NCBI RefSeq assembly: GCF_030161875.1
Contig: NZ_BSVA01000001.1
Location: 2,790,001 to 2,854,000 of the forward strand
Origin: Homoserinibacter gongjuensis
Lineage (GTDB): Bacteria; Actinomycetota; Actinomycetes; Actinomycetales; Microbacteriaceae
DNA length: 64,000 nt
Direction: 5' to 3'
Part shown: piece by piece, positions 18,425 through 30,166 of the stretch
How positions within the stretch are numbered: the first letter of the stretch is position 1
Layout of the letters: each line of letters starts with the position of its first letter
The notes under the pieces: generated by a model
The model's database searches: none
Seen by the model: only the letters and a program-made list of their open reading frames with translations
What the model was told of the DNA's origin: nothing
Position numbers and translations under genes: made by a program

Positions 18425-20228
18425 GTGAACGAGGCAACGGGTGAGCGGGTCTTCCGCGCGACGGCTGCCGCCGACCACCTCCCGCCGAGCTTCCCGGAAC
18501 GCGCCGCCTGGGGCACCGCAGGCAAGCTGCGCGCGTGGCAGGAGGAGGCGCTCACCGCCTACTTCGACCCGACCGCGAGCGAGGCGAGTCGGCGCGACTT
18601 CCTCGTCTCGGCGACGCCCGGCGCCGGCAAGACGACCTTCGCGCTGCGGCTGGCATCCGAGCTCCTCCAGCGCCGCGTCGTCGATCGCATCACGGTCGTC
18701 GCCCCGACGGAGCACCTCAAGGTGCAGTGGGCCGATGCCGCGCACCGAGCCGGCATCCGCCTCGACCCGCGCTTCAGCAACCGGCACGGCCGCGAGTCGC
18801 GGCAGTTCCACGGCGTCGTCGTGACCTACGCCCAGATCGCCGTGCGGGCGAGCCTGCATCGCGAACTCACCACCTCGGCGCGCACCCTCGTGATCCTCGA
18901 CGAGGTACACCATGGCGGCGATGCGCTGAGCTGGGGCGACGCCATCCGTGAGGCCTTCGAGGGCGCCACCCGCCGCCTCTCGCTCACCGGCACGCCGTTC
19001 CGCTCCGACACTGCGCCCATCCCGTTCGTGAGGTACGCGCGCGACGAGCGCGGCGTGCGGGTCTCGCAGACCGACTACGCCTATGGCTACGGCCGCGCGC
19101 TGCGCGACGGCGTCGTGCGACCTGTCGTGTTCCTCAGCTACGCGGGCTCGATGCGCTGGCGCACCCGAGCAGGCGACGAGATGGAGGCGGCCCTCGGCCA
19201 GGACGACACCAAGGACGTCACCGCGCAGGCCTGGCGCACCGCCCTCGACCCCGGCGGCGACTGGATGCCCGCCGTGCTCTCGGCGGCCGACCGACGCCTG
19301 CGCGAGGTGCGGCAGCACATCCCGGATGCCGGCGGTCTCGTGATCGCGACCGACCAGGCAGCGGCGCGCGCCTACGCCCAGATCCTCACCGATCTCACCG
19401 GCACGCCCCCACCGTCGTGCTCTCGGACGACGAGGGGGCCGGTGAGCGCATCACGCGCTTCGCAGAGGGCACGCAGCGCTGGATGGTCGCGGTGCGCATG
19501 GTGTCGGAGGGGGTCGATGTGCCGCGGCTCTGCGTCGGGGTGTACGCGACGAGCGCGTCGACGCCGCTCTACTTCGCTCAGGCCATCGGGCGCTTCGTGC
19601 GTGCGCGGCGACGCGGTGAGCTCGCGACGGTGTTCCTGCCGAGCGTGCCCGTGCTGCTGCGCCTCGGCGCAGAGCTGGAGCGCGAACGCGACCACGCCCT
19701 CGACCGCGAGACGCCCGAGGGCGCCCTGCTCGAGGATGCGCTGCTCGACGAGGCGAACCGCCAGGAGGAGACCTCGGCCGAGCTCGCCGACGAGTTCGAA
19801 TGGCAGGCGCTGGCCTCGATCGCCACCTTCGAGAAGGCGATGTTCGACGGGGAGGAGTACGGCGCCCTCGCGACACCCGGCAGCCCCGAGGAGTGGGACT
19901 TCATCGGCATCCCGGGCCTGCTCGACCCCGAGCAGGTGTCCGACCTTCTCAAGCAACGCCAGCAACGCCAGGCGCGACGCGGCGAGGATCGGCAGGAGCG
20001 CGGCGAGGAGGAGACCCAGCCGCAGCCCTTGCATCGCACCCTCGCCGAGCAGCGCCGACTGCTGAACAGCCTCGTGAGCATCCACGCGCGCGGGACGGGA
20101 CAGACGCACGCCCAGGTACACGCAGAGGTGCGCCGGCTCTGCGGGGGCCCGAAGTCGCCCGCTGCACCGTCGCGCAACTGCAGGCCCGGATCGAGCTGCT
20201 CCGCAAGCGCATCGGCTCCGTCAGGTAG
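18425..20228 (+). CDS. DEAD/DEAH-box (SF2, XPB-like) helicase (two apparent frameshifts)
   Basis: About 601-residue superfamily 2 helicase. Motif I SATPGAGKTTFALRL is near residues 59-73, motif II is DEVHHGGD, motif III SLTGTPFRSD. After a missing C near 19407 the second RecA domain continues with VVLSDDEGAGERI, MVSEGVDVPRL (motif V) and QAIGRFVRARRR (motif VI). A Glu/Gln/Arg-rich stretch follows, then a missing G near 20150 and the C-terminal tail VAQLQARIELLRKRIGSVR. Cellular role not established. It is placed between dinB and an aminotransferase; a DNA repair role is only suggested by the neighbour. Confidence 0.82.
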
Positions 20229-20250
20229 TCGATCGGGCATGCCGAGCGGG

Positions 20251-20256
20251 TAGCGT
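20251..20256 (+). promoter_or_regulatory. -10 hexamer TAGCGT for leaderless aspT
   Basis: TAGCGT, six-base gap TGAGGC, then ATG 20263; a leaderless-type start. Confidence 0.5.
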
Positions 20257-20262
20257 TGAGGC

Positions 20263-21501
20263 ATGACCTCCCGCCTCGAGAGCCTCCGCGAGGAGTACCA
20301 GGCGCTGCGCGCCCAGGACCTCTCGCTCGACCTGACCCGCGGCAAGCCATCCGCCGCCCAGCTCGACCTCTCGAATGCGCTCCTCGACATCGATCTCGGT
20401 GCCGACTACCGCGACGCTTCAGGCACCGACCTGCGCAACTACGGGGGCACGGATGGCGTGGTGGAGTTGCGCGAGATCTTCGCGGAACTGCTCGGCATCC
20501 CGGTGGCGCAGCTGCTCGCCGCGGGCAACGCGAGCCTGCAGCTCATGCACGACACGATCGTCTTCGCCCTGCTGCACGGCCTGCCAGGTGGCGAGCCGTG
20601 GTTCGGGCAGGACGTGGCGTTCCTGTGCCCAGCACCCGGCTATGACCGCCACTTCGCGCTCACCCAGGCGCTCGGCATCCGGATGATCGCGGTGCCGTAT
20701 CTCGCCGACGGCTCACTCGACCTCGCTGCGATCGAGAAGCACCTCGCCGACCCGGCCGTGCGCGGCATGTGGCTCGTTCCCATGTACGCCAACCCGACCG
20801 GATCGACGGTCGACGAAGCCACCGCGCGTGCCCTTGTGGCCATGCCCGCGGCGGCACGCGACTTCCGCATCTTCTGGGACAACGCCTACGCCGTGCACCA
20901 CCTGAGCGACGACGAGCCCGCGCCGCTGGACATCCTCGGCTTCGCCGAGGAGGCGGGCAACCCCGACCGGGTGTTCGTGTTCGCGTCGACCTCGAAGATC
21001 ACCCAGGCGGGCTCCGGGGTGTCGTTCTTCGGGTCGAGTCCCGCGAACGTCGCGTGGCACAAGAAGCACACCTCGGTGCAGACGATCGGGCCCGACAAGC
21101 TGAGCCACCTGCGCCATGCGCGCTTCTTCGGCGACGCGGAGGGCGTGCGCGCGCACATGCGCAAGCATCGGGAACTGGTGGCCCCCAAGTTCGCGATCGT
21201 CGATCGCATCCTCACCGAGCGGCTCAGCGGCCACGCCACCTGGACGAAGCCGAGCGGCGGCTACTTCGTGACCCTCGTGGCCCCCGCACGCACCGCGTCG
21301 CGCGCCGTCGAGCTCGCGAAGTCGATCGGTGTCGCGATCACGCCCGCGGGAGCGGCGTTCCCGTACGGCGACGACCCGCACGACAGCGTCATCCGCATCG
21401 CGCCCACGATGCCGACCGAGGCCGAGCTCGAGGCGGCGATCGAGGCGCTGTGCGTGTGCGTGCTCTTGGCCGAGGCGGAACTCGAGGCCTCAGGGCGCTG
21501 A
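20263..21501 (+). CDS. Aspartate aminotransferase, class Ic (AspT-like, MocR-type fold)
   Basis: PLP-dependent aminotransferase, 412 residues, that matches the actinobacterial class Ic aspartate aminotransferases (Corynebacterium AspT type; Aminotran_MocR domain without a DNA-binding part). Seen: DLTRGKPSAAQLDLSN at the N-terminus, NYGGTDGVVELREIF, PAPGYDRHFALTQ, VPMYANPTGSTVD, and the Schiff-base Lys in ASTSKITQAGSGVSFF. The C-terminal substrate Arg lies in VIRIAPTMP. It probably interconverts aspartate and oxaloacetate; exact substrate range is inferred. Confidence 0.88.
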   Translation: MTSRLESLREEYQALRAQDLSLDLTRGKPSAAQLDLSNALLDIDLGADYRDASGTDLRNYGGTDGVVELREIFAELLGIPVAQLLAAGNASLQLMHDTIVFALLHGLPGGEPWFGQDVAFLCPAPGYDRHFALTQALGIRMIAVPYLADGSLDLAAIEKHLADPAVRGMWLVPMYANPTGSTVDEATARALVAMPAAARDFRIFWDNAYAVHHLSDDEPAPLDILGFAEEAGNPDRVFVFASTSKITQAGSGVSFFGSSPANVAWHKKHTSVQTIGPDKLSHLRHARFFGDAEGVRAHMRKHRELVAPKFAIVDRILTERLSGHATWTKPSGGYFVTLVAPARTASRAVELAKSIGVAITPAGAAFPYGDDPHDSVIRIAPTMPTEAELEAAIEALCVCVLLAEAELEASGR

Positions 21502-21508
21502 GCGCACG

Positions 21509-24907
<3,399 letters not shown>

Positions 24908-24908
<1 letters not shown>

Positions 24909-26482
24909 CAGTCGTACCGCCCCTCGGCCCACCAGCCCTCGGCATCCCGCACGAGCAGCCACGCGCATCCGCTCGCATCCACCGCCTGCAGGCGGTGCAC
25001 CGCGCGCGCCGAGGCCGGGTCCCACCAGCGCTCCTCGAGCGGCCAGGGACCGGCCCACGCCGTGAGGTCGCGCCGAGTGCCGGTCTGCGACACGATGACG
25101 GCGGGGGCGGCGCTCACCCGGCCCCGCTCGTCGATCGTGACGGGCCGACCCCGCGCATCCTCGACATGCAGCGGCCGCGGCATCTCGTAGACGGTCGCGG
25201 GGGGCGGATCGGGCAGTGCACCCGGCCATGGCCGCGTACGTTCCCGCACCGTCCGGTTCGCTGCGCTGCCCGCGCCGTCCACGCGATCGCCCCACGGCAC
25301 GAGCGTCTGCCGGTCGGCGGGGCGTCGCCCGCCCGCGAGTTGCGGGGTGAGCACCCCGCGATGCCCCACCATGCCTTGCACACGCGAGAGCACCGAGTGC
25401 ACGCGTTCGTCGGGGCCGGTGCCCCACAGCCCCGACTCGTGGACGTGCACGGGGTCGACAGCCTCGGGGCTCACCCGCACCCGCACGACGGGCGAGCGCA
25501 ACGCCTCGGTGGCCTGCAGCTGCCAGCGCACCCGGTCGACGACCTCCGCCGCGGAGAACGACCGCGGATGCAGCCACACGCGTTCGTCGACCTCGCCGCG
25601 TTCCCCCACGAGCTCGACCCGCAACGCCGTGCAGACGAGTCGCTCGCCGAGCAGGGCGCGCACGAAATCGTCGCACGCCGCCCGTACCCCGAAGGCGACC
25701 TCGTCGACGCGCTCGACGGCGGGTTCGAAGTCGACGATCGCGTCGATGTCGCGCGGGGGATGCGGGGGTCGCCGGTCGCGGATCGCGCCCACGCGCCAGG
25801 GCGTGCAGACGCGCCCCGAGCGGGCCGAAGCGCGCCGCGACGTCTGGCTCGGTGAGCCGCGTGAACTCGCCGAGCGTGCGGATGCCGAGGCGCGGAAGCA
25901 GCGACGCGAGCTCGGCATCACCGAGGGATGCCACGGGCAGGGGGCGAGGAAGGCGGGGGTCCCGCCCGGGGGCACGATGCGCACATCCGCGCGGGCACCG
26001 TCTCCGCTCACCTCCCCGGCGCGTGCCGCGAGCTCGGCCGCGAAGAGCCCCTCGGCGACTCCCACCCGCGCGCCGGACGCACCGTGCGACGCCGCGAGCC
26101 CGACGACCGTGCGGGCCGCCGCGAGTTCGCCGCCGTAGTAGCGGGCCGGCCCGCGCGCGCGGATCGCGGCCGTGCCGGGAGAGAGCGGATGCCACCCCGG
26201 CAGCGCCTGCTCGAGGGCGGCGAGCACAGGCTCGAAGCTGCGCGCGGCGATCGCCGGATCCTCCCGCTCGATGCGGAGCCCGGGGCACCGCGCCTGCGCC
26301 TCGCGCTGACGCATGTCGAGGCGCACGCCCGCGGCACGGGCCGCCGCGGTGCAGGCCACGACCCGGCCCGCGGCGATGAGCGCGACGGGCGCGCCGTCGG
26401 GCACCCGATGCTCACGCGCCTGCGCCCGCACGGCCCAGTCGGGAACGTGCAGCACGAGCAGGCGGGGAGCGGGCGAGGGCAT
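24908..26482 (-). CDS. imuB: ImuB, Y-family polymerase-like mutasome protein (two compensating frameshifts)
   Basis: Catalytically inactive Y-family homologue that bridges the beta clamp, ImuA' and DnaE2. At the N-terminus the active-site acids of a true Y polymerase (DMD) are replaced (LVLHVPDWAVRAQAR), as expected for ImuB. The middle shows DAELASLLPRLGIRTLGEF only when read one base out, between a missing C near 25935 and an opposite shift near 25780. The nominal continuous frame therefore carries about 55 wrong residues there. The C-terminal part ends WWAEGRYD. About 524 residues. Its own LexA-box promoter lies directly upstream, and it is coupled to dnaE2. Confidence 0.92.
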
Positions 26483-26487
26483 GCCCT

Positions 26488-26516
26488 ATTCTCGAACACC
26501 TGTTCGAATGAGTCAA
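26488..26516 (-). promoter_or_regulatory. imuB-dnaE2 promoter, -35 TTGACT and -10 GAGAAT
   Basis: On the minus strand TTGACT (26511-26516) and GAGAAT (26488-26493) are exactly 17 bases apart. The -10 is five bases from the ATG at 26482, so the transcript is probably leaderless. The LexA box lies inside the spacer. Confidence 0.65.
26493..26506. promoter_or_regulatory. LexA (SOS) box upstream of imuB
   Basis: CGAACACCTGTTCG: 13 of 14 positions fit the Gram-positive SOS box CGAACRNRYGTTYG. It lies between the -35 and -10 of the imuB promoter, so LexA would block RNA polymerase directly. Confidence 0.85.
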
Positions 26517-26520
26517 CTCG

Positions 26521-26819
26521 TCAGCCGACGAGTTCGACCTCCGCCTCGACCACGTCGCCGGGCTCGACACCCTCCGCTCGACGCACCCGCGCACCGATCA
26601 CGAGACTGTAGCGACCCGAGGCCCCGGGGAAGATCGAGGTCGACCAGCTCGTGCCGCCGACGCGCGCCGCGACCTTGACCGCGCCGAATCCGGCCCGGGG
26701 AGCGCATCCGCCCACTCGTGGATCTCGGCCGAGGCGTCGTCCGGAAGCTCGACGAAGTACCACTCGTCGTGCACGCGGGCCTGCCAGCGCCGCAGCTCGG
26801 AGGCGAAGCGGTACCGCAT
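26521..26819 (-). CDS. DUF1905-family small protein inside the SOS mutasome cassette (one apparent frameshift)
   Basis: About 99 residues after restoring one C near 26700. It begins RYRFASELRRWQARVHDEWY, continues FVELPDDASAEIHEWADALP, then in the next frame GAVKVAARVGGTSWSTSIFP, YSLVIGARVRRAEGV and a VVEAEVELVG tail. This is the DUF1905 beta-barrel pattern; molecular function is unknown. It lies between imuA and imuB, 20 bases after the imuA stop, so it should be co-transcribed with imuA from the upstream LexA-controlled promoter. Canonical imuA-imuB-dnaE2 cassettes do not include this gene. Confidence 0.8.
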
Positions 26820-26839
26820 GGCAGTCAACCCTAGGCGGA

Positions 26840-27550
26840 TCACCCGAGGGCGCGCAGGGCGCCCTCCTCGAGGCGGCCCTCGACGTGCTCCTCGGAGCGC
26901 GCGACGACGGGGGAGACCGTGCCCGTCGCATCCGGAAGCCACAGTCGCCGCGAGCGGGTGCGCCCCTGCCACGCGGGCGAACTCGATGCGACCGTCACCT
27001 GACGCGCGGCGAGATGCCCGAACCCCGCGCCGATGCCCGCCCAGTCGCTCTCGGTCACTGCGAGACGTGCGTGCGCGTGCGGCCAGCTGCGGGTCGACAC
27101 GAGCACCCCCTCGCGCTGCCGCAGCCGCGCCGCAAGCCGACTCGCGGCCGCCTCGCCGACCCGGGCGCGCACCGGGGGCTGCACGAGCACGACCGCGACG
27201 GCGTCGACGAGTGCCGACACCACGGCGAACCACTGCTCGGCGGGATGCGGAACGAGCACGAGACGTTCGAGATCGATGCCCGCCGCGGCCGCCGCCTCGA
27301 CCCCGAGATCCGGAACCCCCACGATCGCGCACCATGCACCCGCCCGGCTCGGCTCCCGCAGCAGCTCGAGCGCGAGAGCGGTCGAGCCCTCGACGACGTA
27401 GCTGCCGCCTGCCGCGAGCGCGCCACCCGGAAGCACCCCCGCGAGCGCCTGCGAGGTCGGCAGGGTGCGGTCGGCGAGCCGGGTGCGCTGCATGCCGCGG
27501 ATGCGGTCCTGCAGCTGCCGGATCTCCTCCGCGCGTGCCGTCTCGAACAT
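26840..27550 (-). CDS. imuA: ImuA'-like RecA-fold mutasome protein
   Basis: About 236 residues, the short RecA-like partner of ImuB and DnaE2. The start ATG 27550 (FETARAEEIRQLQDRIRGMQ) is chosen because a TATCAT -10 lies seven bases upstream and a perfect LexA box overlaps it. A longer in-frame start at 27598 would place both inside the gene. Seen: GVLPGGALAAGGSYVVEGST (a degenerate P-loop region), CAIVGVPDLGVEAAAAAGID, and ARLRQREGVLVSTRSWPHAH. The Walker A is not canonical GxxxxGKT, as usual for ImuA'. Sequence conservation is low, so the assignment rests on length, motifs and context. Confidence 0.85.
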   Translation of the reverse strand: MFETARAEEIRQLQDRIRGMQRTRLADRTLPTSQALAGVLPGGALAAGGSYVVEGSTALALELLREPSRAGAWCAIVGVPDLGVEAAAAAGIDLERLVLVPHPAEQWFAVVSALVDAVAVVLVQPPVRARVGEAAASRLAARLRQREGVLVSTRSWPHAHARLAVTESDWAGIGAGFGHLAARQVTVASSSPAWQGRTRSRRLWLPDATGTVSPVVARSEEHVEGRLEEGALRALG

Positions 27551-27557
27551 GCGTTCG
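27544..27557. promoter_or_regulatory. LexA (SOS) box overlapping the imuA start codon
   Basis: CGAACATGCGTTCG is a perfect match to CGAACRNRYGTTYG. It overlaps the ATG (27548-27550) and begins right after the TATCAT -10 (27558-27563 on the minus strand), covering the predicted transcription start. Confidence 0.9.
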
Positions 27558-27563
27558 ATGATA
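27558..27563 (-). promoter_or_regulatory. -10 hexamer TATCAT for leaderless imuA
   Basis: TATCAT seven bases before ATG 27550, immediately adjacent to the LexA box. Confidence 0.6.
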
Positions 27564-27622
27564 CGTCGCCGCACCGACGCCGACCAGGGGCCCCGCATGC
27601 CCGCGACCTCAGCCGGCCGAGG

Positions 27623-28276
27623 TCAGGCCAGGGACAGCGTCGCCACCCAACTGAACACGACGAACGCCACGACGTTCACCACGACCGTGACCCAGAACAC
27701 CACCTGGAAGCTCATCTTGAGGGTCTTGTGCCGCATCACCTGCTGGGCGACGATCGCCCCCGGCCACCCGCAGGCGAGTCCCATGGCGAGCAGAGATCCC
27801 TCGCTGAGTCGCCATCCGGCGGTCTCGGCCGCGTGCTTGTCGAGCGCGTAGGCCACGAAGGTCGCGAACGACATGCCCACATAGAGCACCCACACCCAGG
27901 ACGGGATCGGACGGATGAGCGCCACCACGAAGGCGATGCCGACGAACCCCACCACCGCGAGATAGCCGAGCCGGCTCGCCCGCGGCGTGGGCGTGAGGCG
28001 CGGATGCAGTACGGGCGACGCGGGTTCGGGGAGCCGCCGGCGCAGCGCCGAGGGCGAGGTGAGGTTCGCGTGCGCGGCGCGCGGCTTACCCTCCGCCGAG
28101 AACTCGAGCTCGTATCCCACCTCGTCGCCGACGACGGGGCGCGGCGACCCTTCAGGAAACGCCGAGATGTGCGCGAACACGTCGGGGCCACCGACGGCCG
28201 GGGCGACGAAGCCGAATCCTCGCTCGTCGTTCCAGGTCGTCAGCACACCCTTCATGCGCACGGGACCGGGTTTCAT
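27623..28276 (-). CDS. Cold-shock domain / DUF1294 membrane fusion protein
   Basis: 217 residues. N-terminal residues about 8-70 form a cold-shock nucleic-acid-binding domain (KGVLTTWNDERGFGFVAP, then PDVFAHISAFPEG), carrying the RNP1-like GFGFV and RNP2-like VFAHI motifs. After a charged linker come four hydrophobic segments of the DUF1294 family (YVGMSFATFVAYALDKHAAE, then GWPGAIVAQQVMRHKT). It would tether a nucleic-acid-binding domain to the membrane. This two-domain architecture is known in bacteria but its role is not. A TAGCAT nine bases before ATG 28276 suggests a leaderless start. Monocistronic. Confidence 0.88.
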   Translation of the reverse strand: MKPGPVRMKGVLTTWNDERGFGFVAPAVGGPDVFAHISAFPEGSPRPVVGDEVGYELEFSAEGKPRAAHANLTSPSALRRRLPEPASPVLHPRLTPTPRASRLGYLAVVGFVGIAFVVALIRPIPSWVWVLYVGMSFATFVAYALDKHAAETAGWRLSEGSLLAMGLACGWPGAIVAQQVMRHKTLKMSFQVVFWVTVVVNVVAFVVFSWVATLSLA

Positions 28277-28394
28277 CGTGTTCGGATGCTACGTCCGCGA
28301 TCCGCAGAACGTCACCCATGAGCGGCGCGTCGCGTACCCCGTTTCCTGGGGCAGACCTGTCCACCTACCCCCGCGCGTACCCCCGGCGCGTCGG

Positions 28395-29044
28395 TCAGCC
28401 GACGCCGCGCAGCACCGCGTCGACCGCGAACTCCAGCTCGAGCCGCGCGTCGGAGACATCCTGCTGCGCGGCACCGGCCAGGCGGGGAAAGCGCGTCGCC
28501 ACCGCCGCATCCAGCCAGGGCACCGGCTCGGATGCGCGCAGGCTCCTCTCGAGCGATGCGTAGCTGCGCACGAGGCCGTCGAGCAGCAGCGCGAGCCGCA
28601 TGGCCTCGATCTGCGGCTCGTCGGAGAGGGTCGCAACGAGCGCGTCGATCCACGCGTACGCCCGCGGTTGCGTGGGCATCCGGGTCGGTCGCACATCAGA
28701 CAGCCACGGATGCCGTGCGTACCGGTCGGCGAGCGCCGCGATCCACGAACGGCAGCGCGCCCGCCAGTCGTCCCCGTCGAGCGGCGGGGGTCGCCGATCG
28801 CGACATCCACCATGAGCTCGACGAGCTCCGCCTTCGAGCCGACGTAGCGGTATGTCCCCGTCGTGGTCATGCCCAGTCGGGTGGCGACCCGCGCGAGGGA
28901 GAGCCCGTCGATGCCGTCCTCGTCGGCGAGCTCGACGGCCGCCGCGGCGAGCGCCTCGAGACTCCAGCGGGCCTTTGGTCCGTGCGCCGGGGCGGCGTCG
29001 AGGCCCCACAAGCGACGCAGGGCGCGATCGTCTTGACTGTGCAT
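28395..29044 (-). CDS. TetR-family regulator (one apparent frameshift)
   Basis: About 216 residues. The N-terminal HTH is clear: ALAAAAVELADEDGIDGLSL, ARVATRLGMTTTGTYRYV, GSKAELVELMVD. A C is missing near 28790 (GDPPPLDG expected), and the ligand-binding domain resumes at DGDDWRARCRSWIAALADRY and ends VDAVLRGVG. It is divergent from the SDR gene at 29099 with a palindromic operator in the 54-bp gap, so it probably represses that gene and itself. TACAGT seven bases before ATG 29044 suggests a leaderless transcript. Confidence 0.88.
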
Positions 29045-29067
29045 GACGTTCACTGTAGCGTGCCTCT

Positions 29068-29086
29068 CTGTGAACGGCATTCACAG
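29068..29086. promoter_or_regulatory. TetR operator candidate
   Basis: CTGTGAA - CGGCA - TTCACAG, a perfect 7-bp inverted repeat between the divergent TetR and SDR genes. A further GTTCAC at 29048-29053 matches the GTGAAC of the left arm, suggesting a second half-site by the TetR start. Confidence 0.6.
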
Positions 29087-29098
29087 ATCGGAGTCCTC

Positions 29099-29913
29099 AT
29101 GACCACCATCCTCATCACTGGCGCGTCGTCGGGTATCGGCGCCCGCACCGCCGCCCTGCTCGCCTCCCGCGGAGCGACCGTCTTCGGCGCAGCGCGCACC
29201 ACGAGCGCGATCGCCGAGCTCGGGGAGTGCACCCCGTGTCGCTCGACCTCACCGTCGACGCCTCGATCCGCGAGGCCGTGGCCACGGTCACCGACGCCGC
29301 GGGCAGCATCGACGTGCTCGTCAACTGCGCCGGCTACGGCGAGTTCGGCAGCGTGGAAGAGACCACGCTCGCCGATGCCCGCCAACAGCTCGAGGTGAAC
29401 GTGCTCGGCGCGGTCGGACTCATCCAGGCGGTGCTGCCCGGCATGCGCGCCGCCCAGCGGGGGCGCATCGTCAACGTCTCCTCGCTCGCGGGCGAGTTCG
29501 CCTCCCCGCTCGGCGGCTGGTATCACGCCTCCAAGTTCGCGCTCGAGGCGCTCTCCGACTCGCTGCGCGGGGAGGTCGGCCAGTTCGGCATCGAGGTCAG
29601 CATCGTGCAGCCGAGTTACGTGGCCACCGATTGGCACGACCAGGCGATGCGCCGTCTCGAGCACGCCTCCGCGCGGGGACCTTATGCATCGATGGCCGCC
29701 GCACTTCGCCGCTACTTCGCCAACCCGGCCCTTGCCCGGCAGTTCACGAGCCCGGATGCGGTGGCCGCGGTCATCGCGAAGGCCGCGCTGGCACCCCGCC
29801 CGCGCACGCGCTACCGGGTCGGACGGGGATCGAACATCGCCGTCGCGCTCGCGACCCTGCTTCCGGACCGCGCCTTCGACGCTCTCACGCGCAAGCAGTT
29901 CGGCTACGCCTGA
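29099..29913 (+). CDS. Short-chain dehydrogenase/reductase (one apparent frameshift)
   Basis: About 271-residue classical SDR. The NAD(P) motif TGASSGIG is near residues 8-15, NCAGYGEFG follows, and the active site shows the Ser region VNVSSLAGEFASPLGG and the YxxxK motif as WYHASKFALEAL. A G is missing near 29226; the frame resumes at VHPVSLDLTV. An Arg in FGAARTT after strand 2 suggests NADP preference (inference). Substrate unknown. Likely controlled by the divergent TetR gene. Confidence 0.88.
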
Positions 29914-29948
29914 TCGCCAGGGTCAGACGCGCCGTCCGCCACGAACAC

Positions 29949-29986
29949 GACAGCCCCTGACCCGGAACTCCCGGTCAGGGGCTGTC
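29949..29986. terminator. Strong bidirectional terminator between the SDR gene and tRNA-Leu
   Basis: A 14-bp perfect stem (GACAGCCCCTGACC / GGTCAGGGGCTGTC) with a 10-base loop. It serves the tRNA on the minus strand and can also end the convergent SDR transcript. Confidence 0.85.
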
Positions 29987-29993
29987 ACTCACG

Positions 29994-30077
29994 TGCGCGA
30001 GGGGGACTTGAACCCCCACGCCCTATACGGGCACTAGCACCTCAAGCTAGCGCGTCTGCCAATTCCGCCACCCGCGC
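29994..30077 (-). tRNA. tRNA-Leu (anticodon GAG)
   Basis: 84 nt, the long variable arm of a class II tRNA. The acceptor stem pairs GCGCGGG with CTCGCGC (one G-U), the discriminator is A and CCA is not encoded. The anticodon stem CTAGC/GCTAG encloses the loop TTGAGGT with anticodon GAG, reading CUC and CUU. The T-loop TTCAAGT is normal. A perfect terminator hairpin follows. Confidence 0.95.
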
Positions 30078-30154
30078 GAGTGTCGATCCTCACAGGAGGA
30101 CCGGAGATAGACCCTAGCACGCTTCCCGACCCCCTCACGAACCGATCCGACGGG

Positions 30155-30160
30155 TAGCGT
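30155..30160 (+). promoter_or_regulatory. -10 hexamer TAGCGT for the M20 peptidase
   Basis: TAGCGT, six-base gap GAGGGC, ATG 30167; leaderless-type start. Confidence 0.5.
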
Positions 30161-30166
30161 GAGGGC

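Noticed and set aside
18425-20228. SF2 helicase as part of an anti-phage defence system.
   Set aside because: No methylase, nuclease or other defence gene is adjacent; neighbours are dinB and an aminotransferase.
29994-30077. tRNA-Leu as an integration site of a mobile island.
   Set aside because: No integrase, direct repeat of the tRNA 3' end or phage-like genes are seen within reach on either side.
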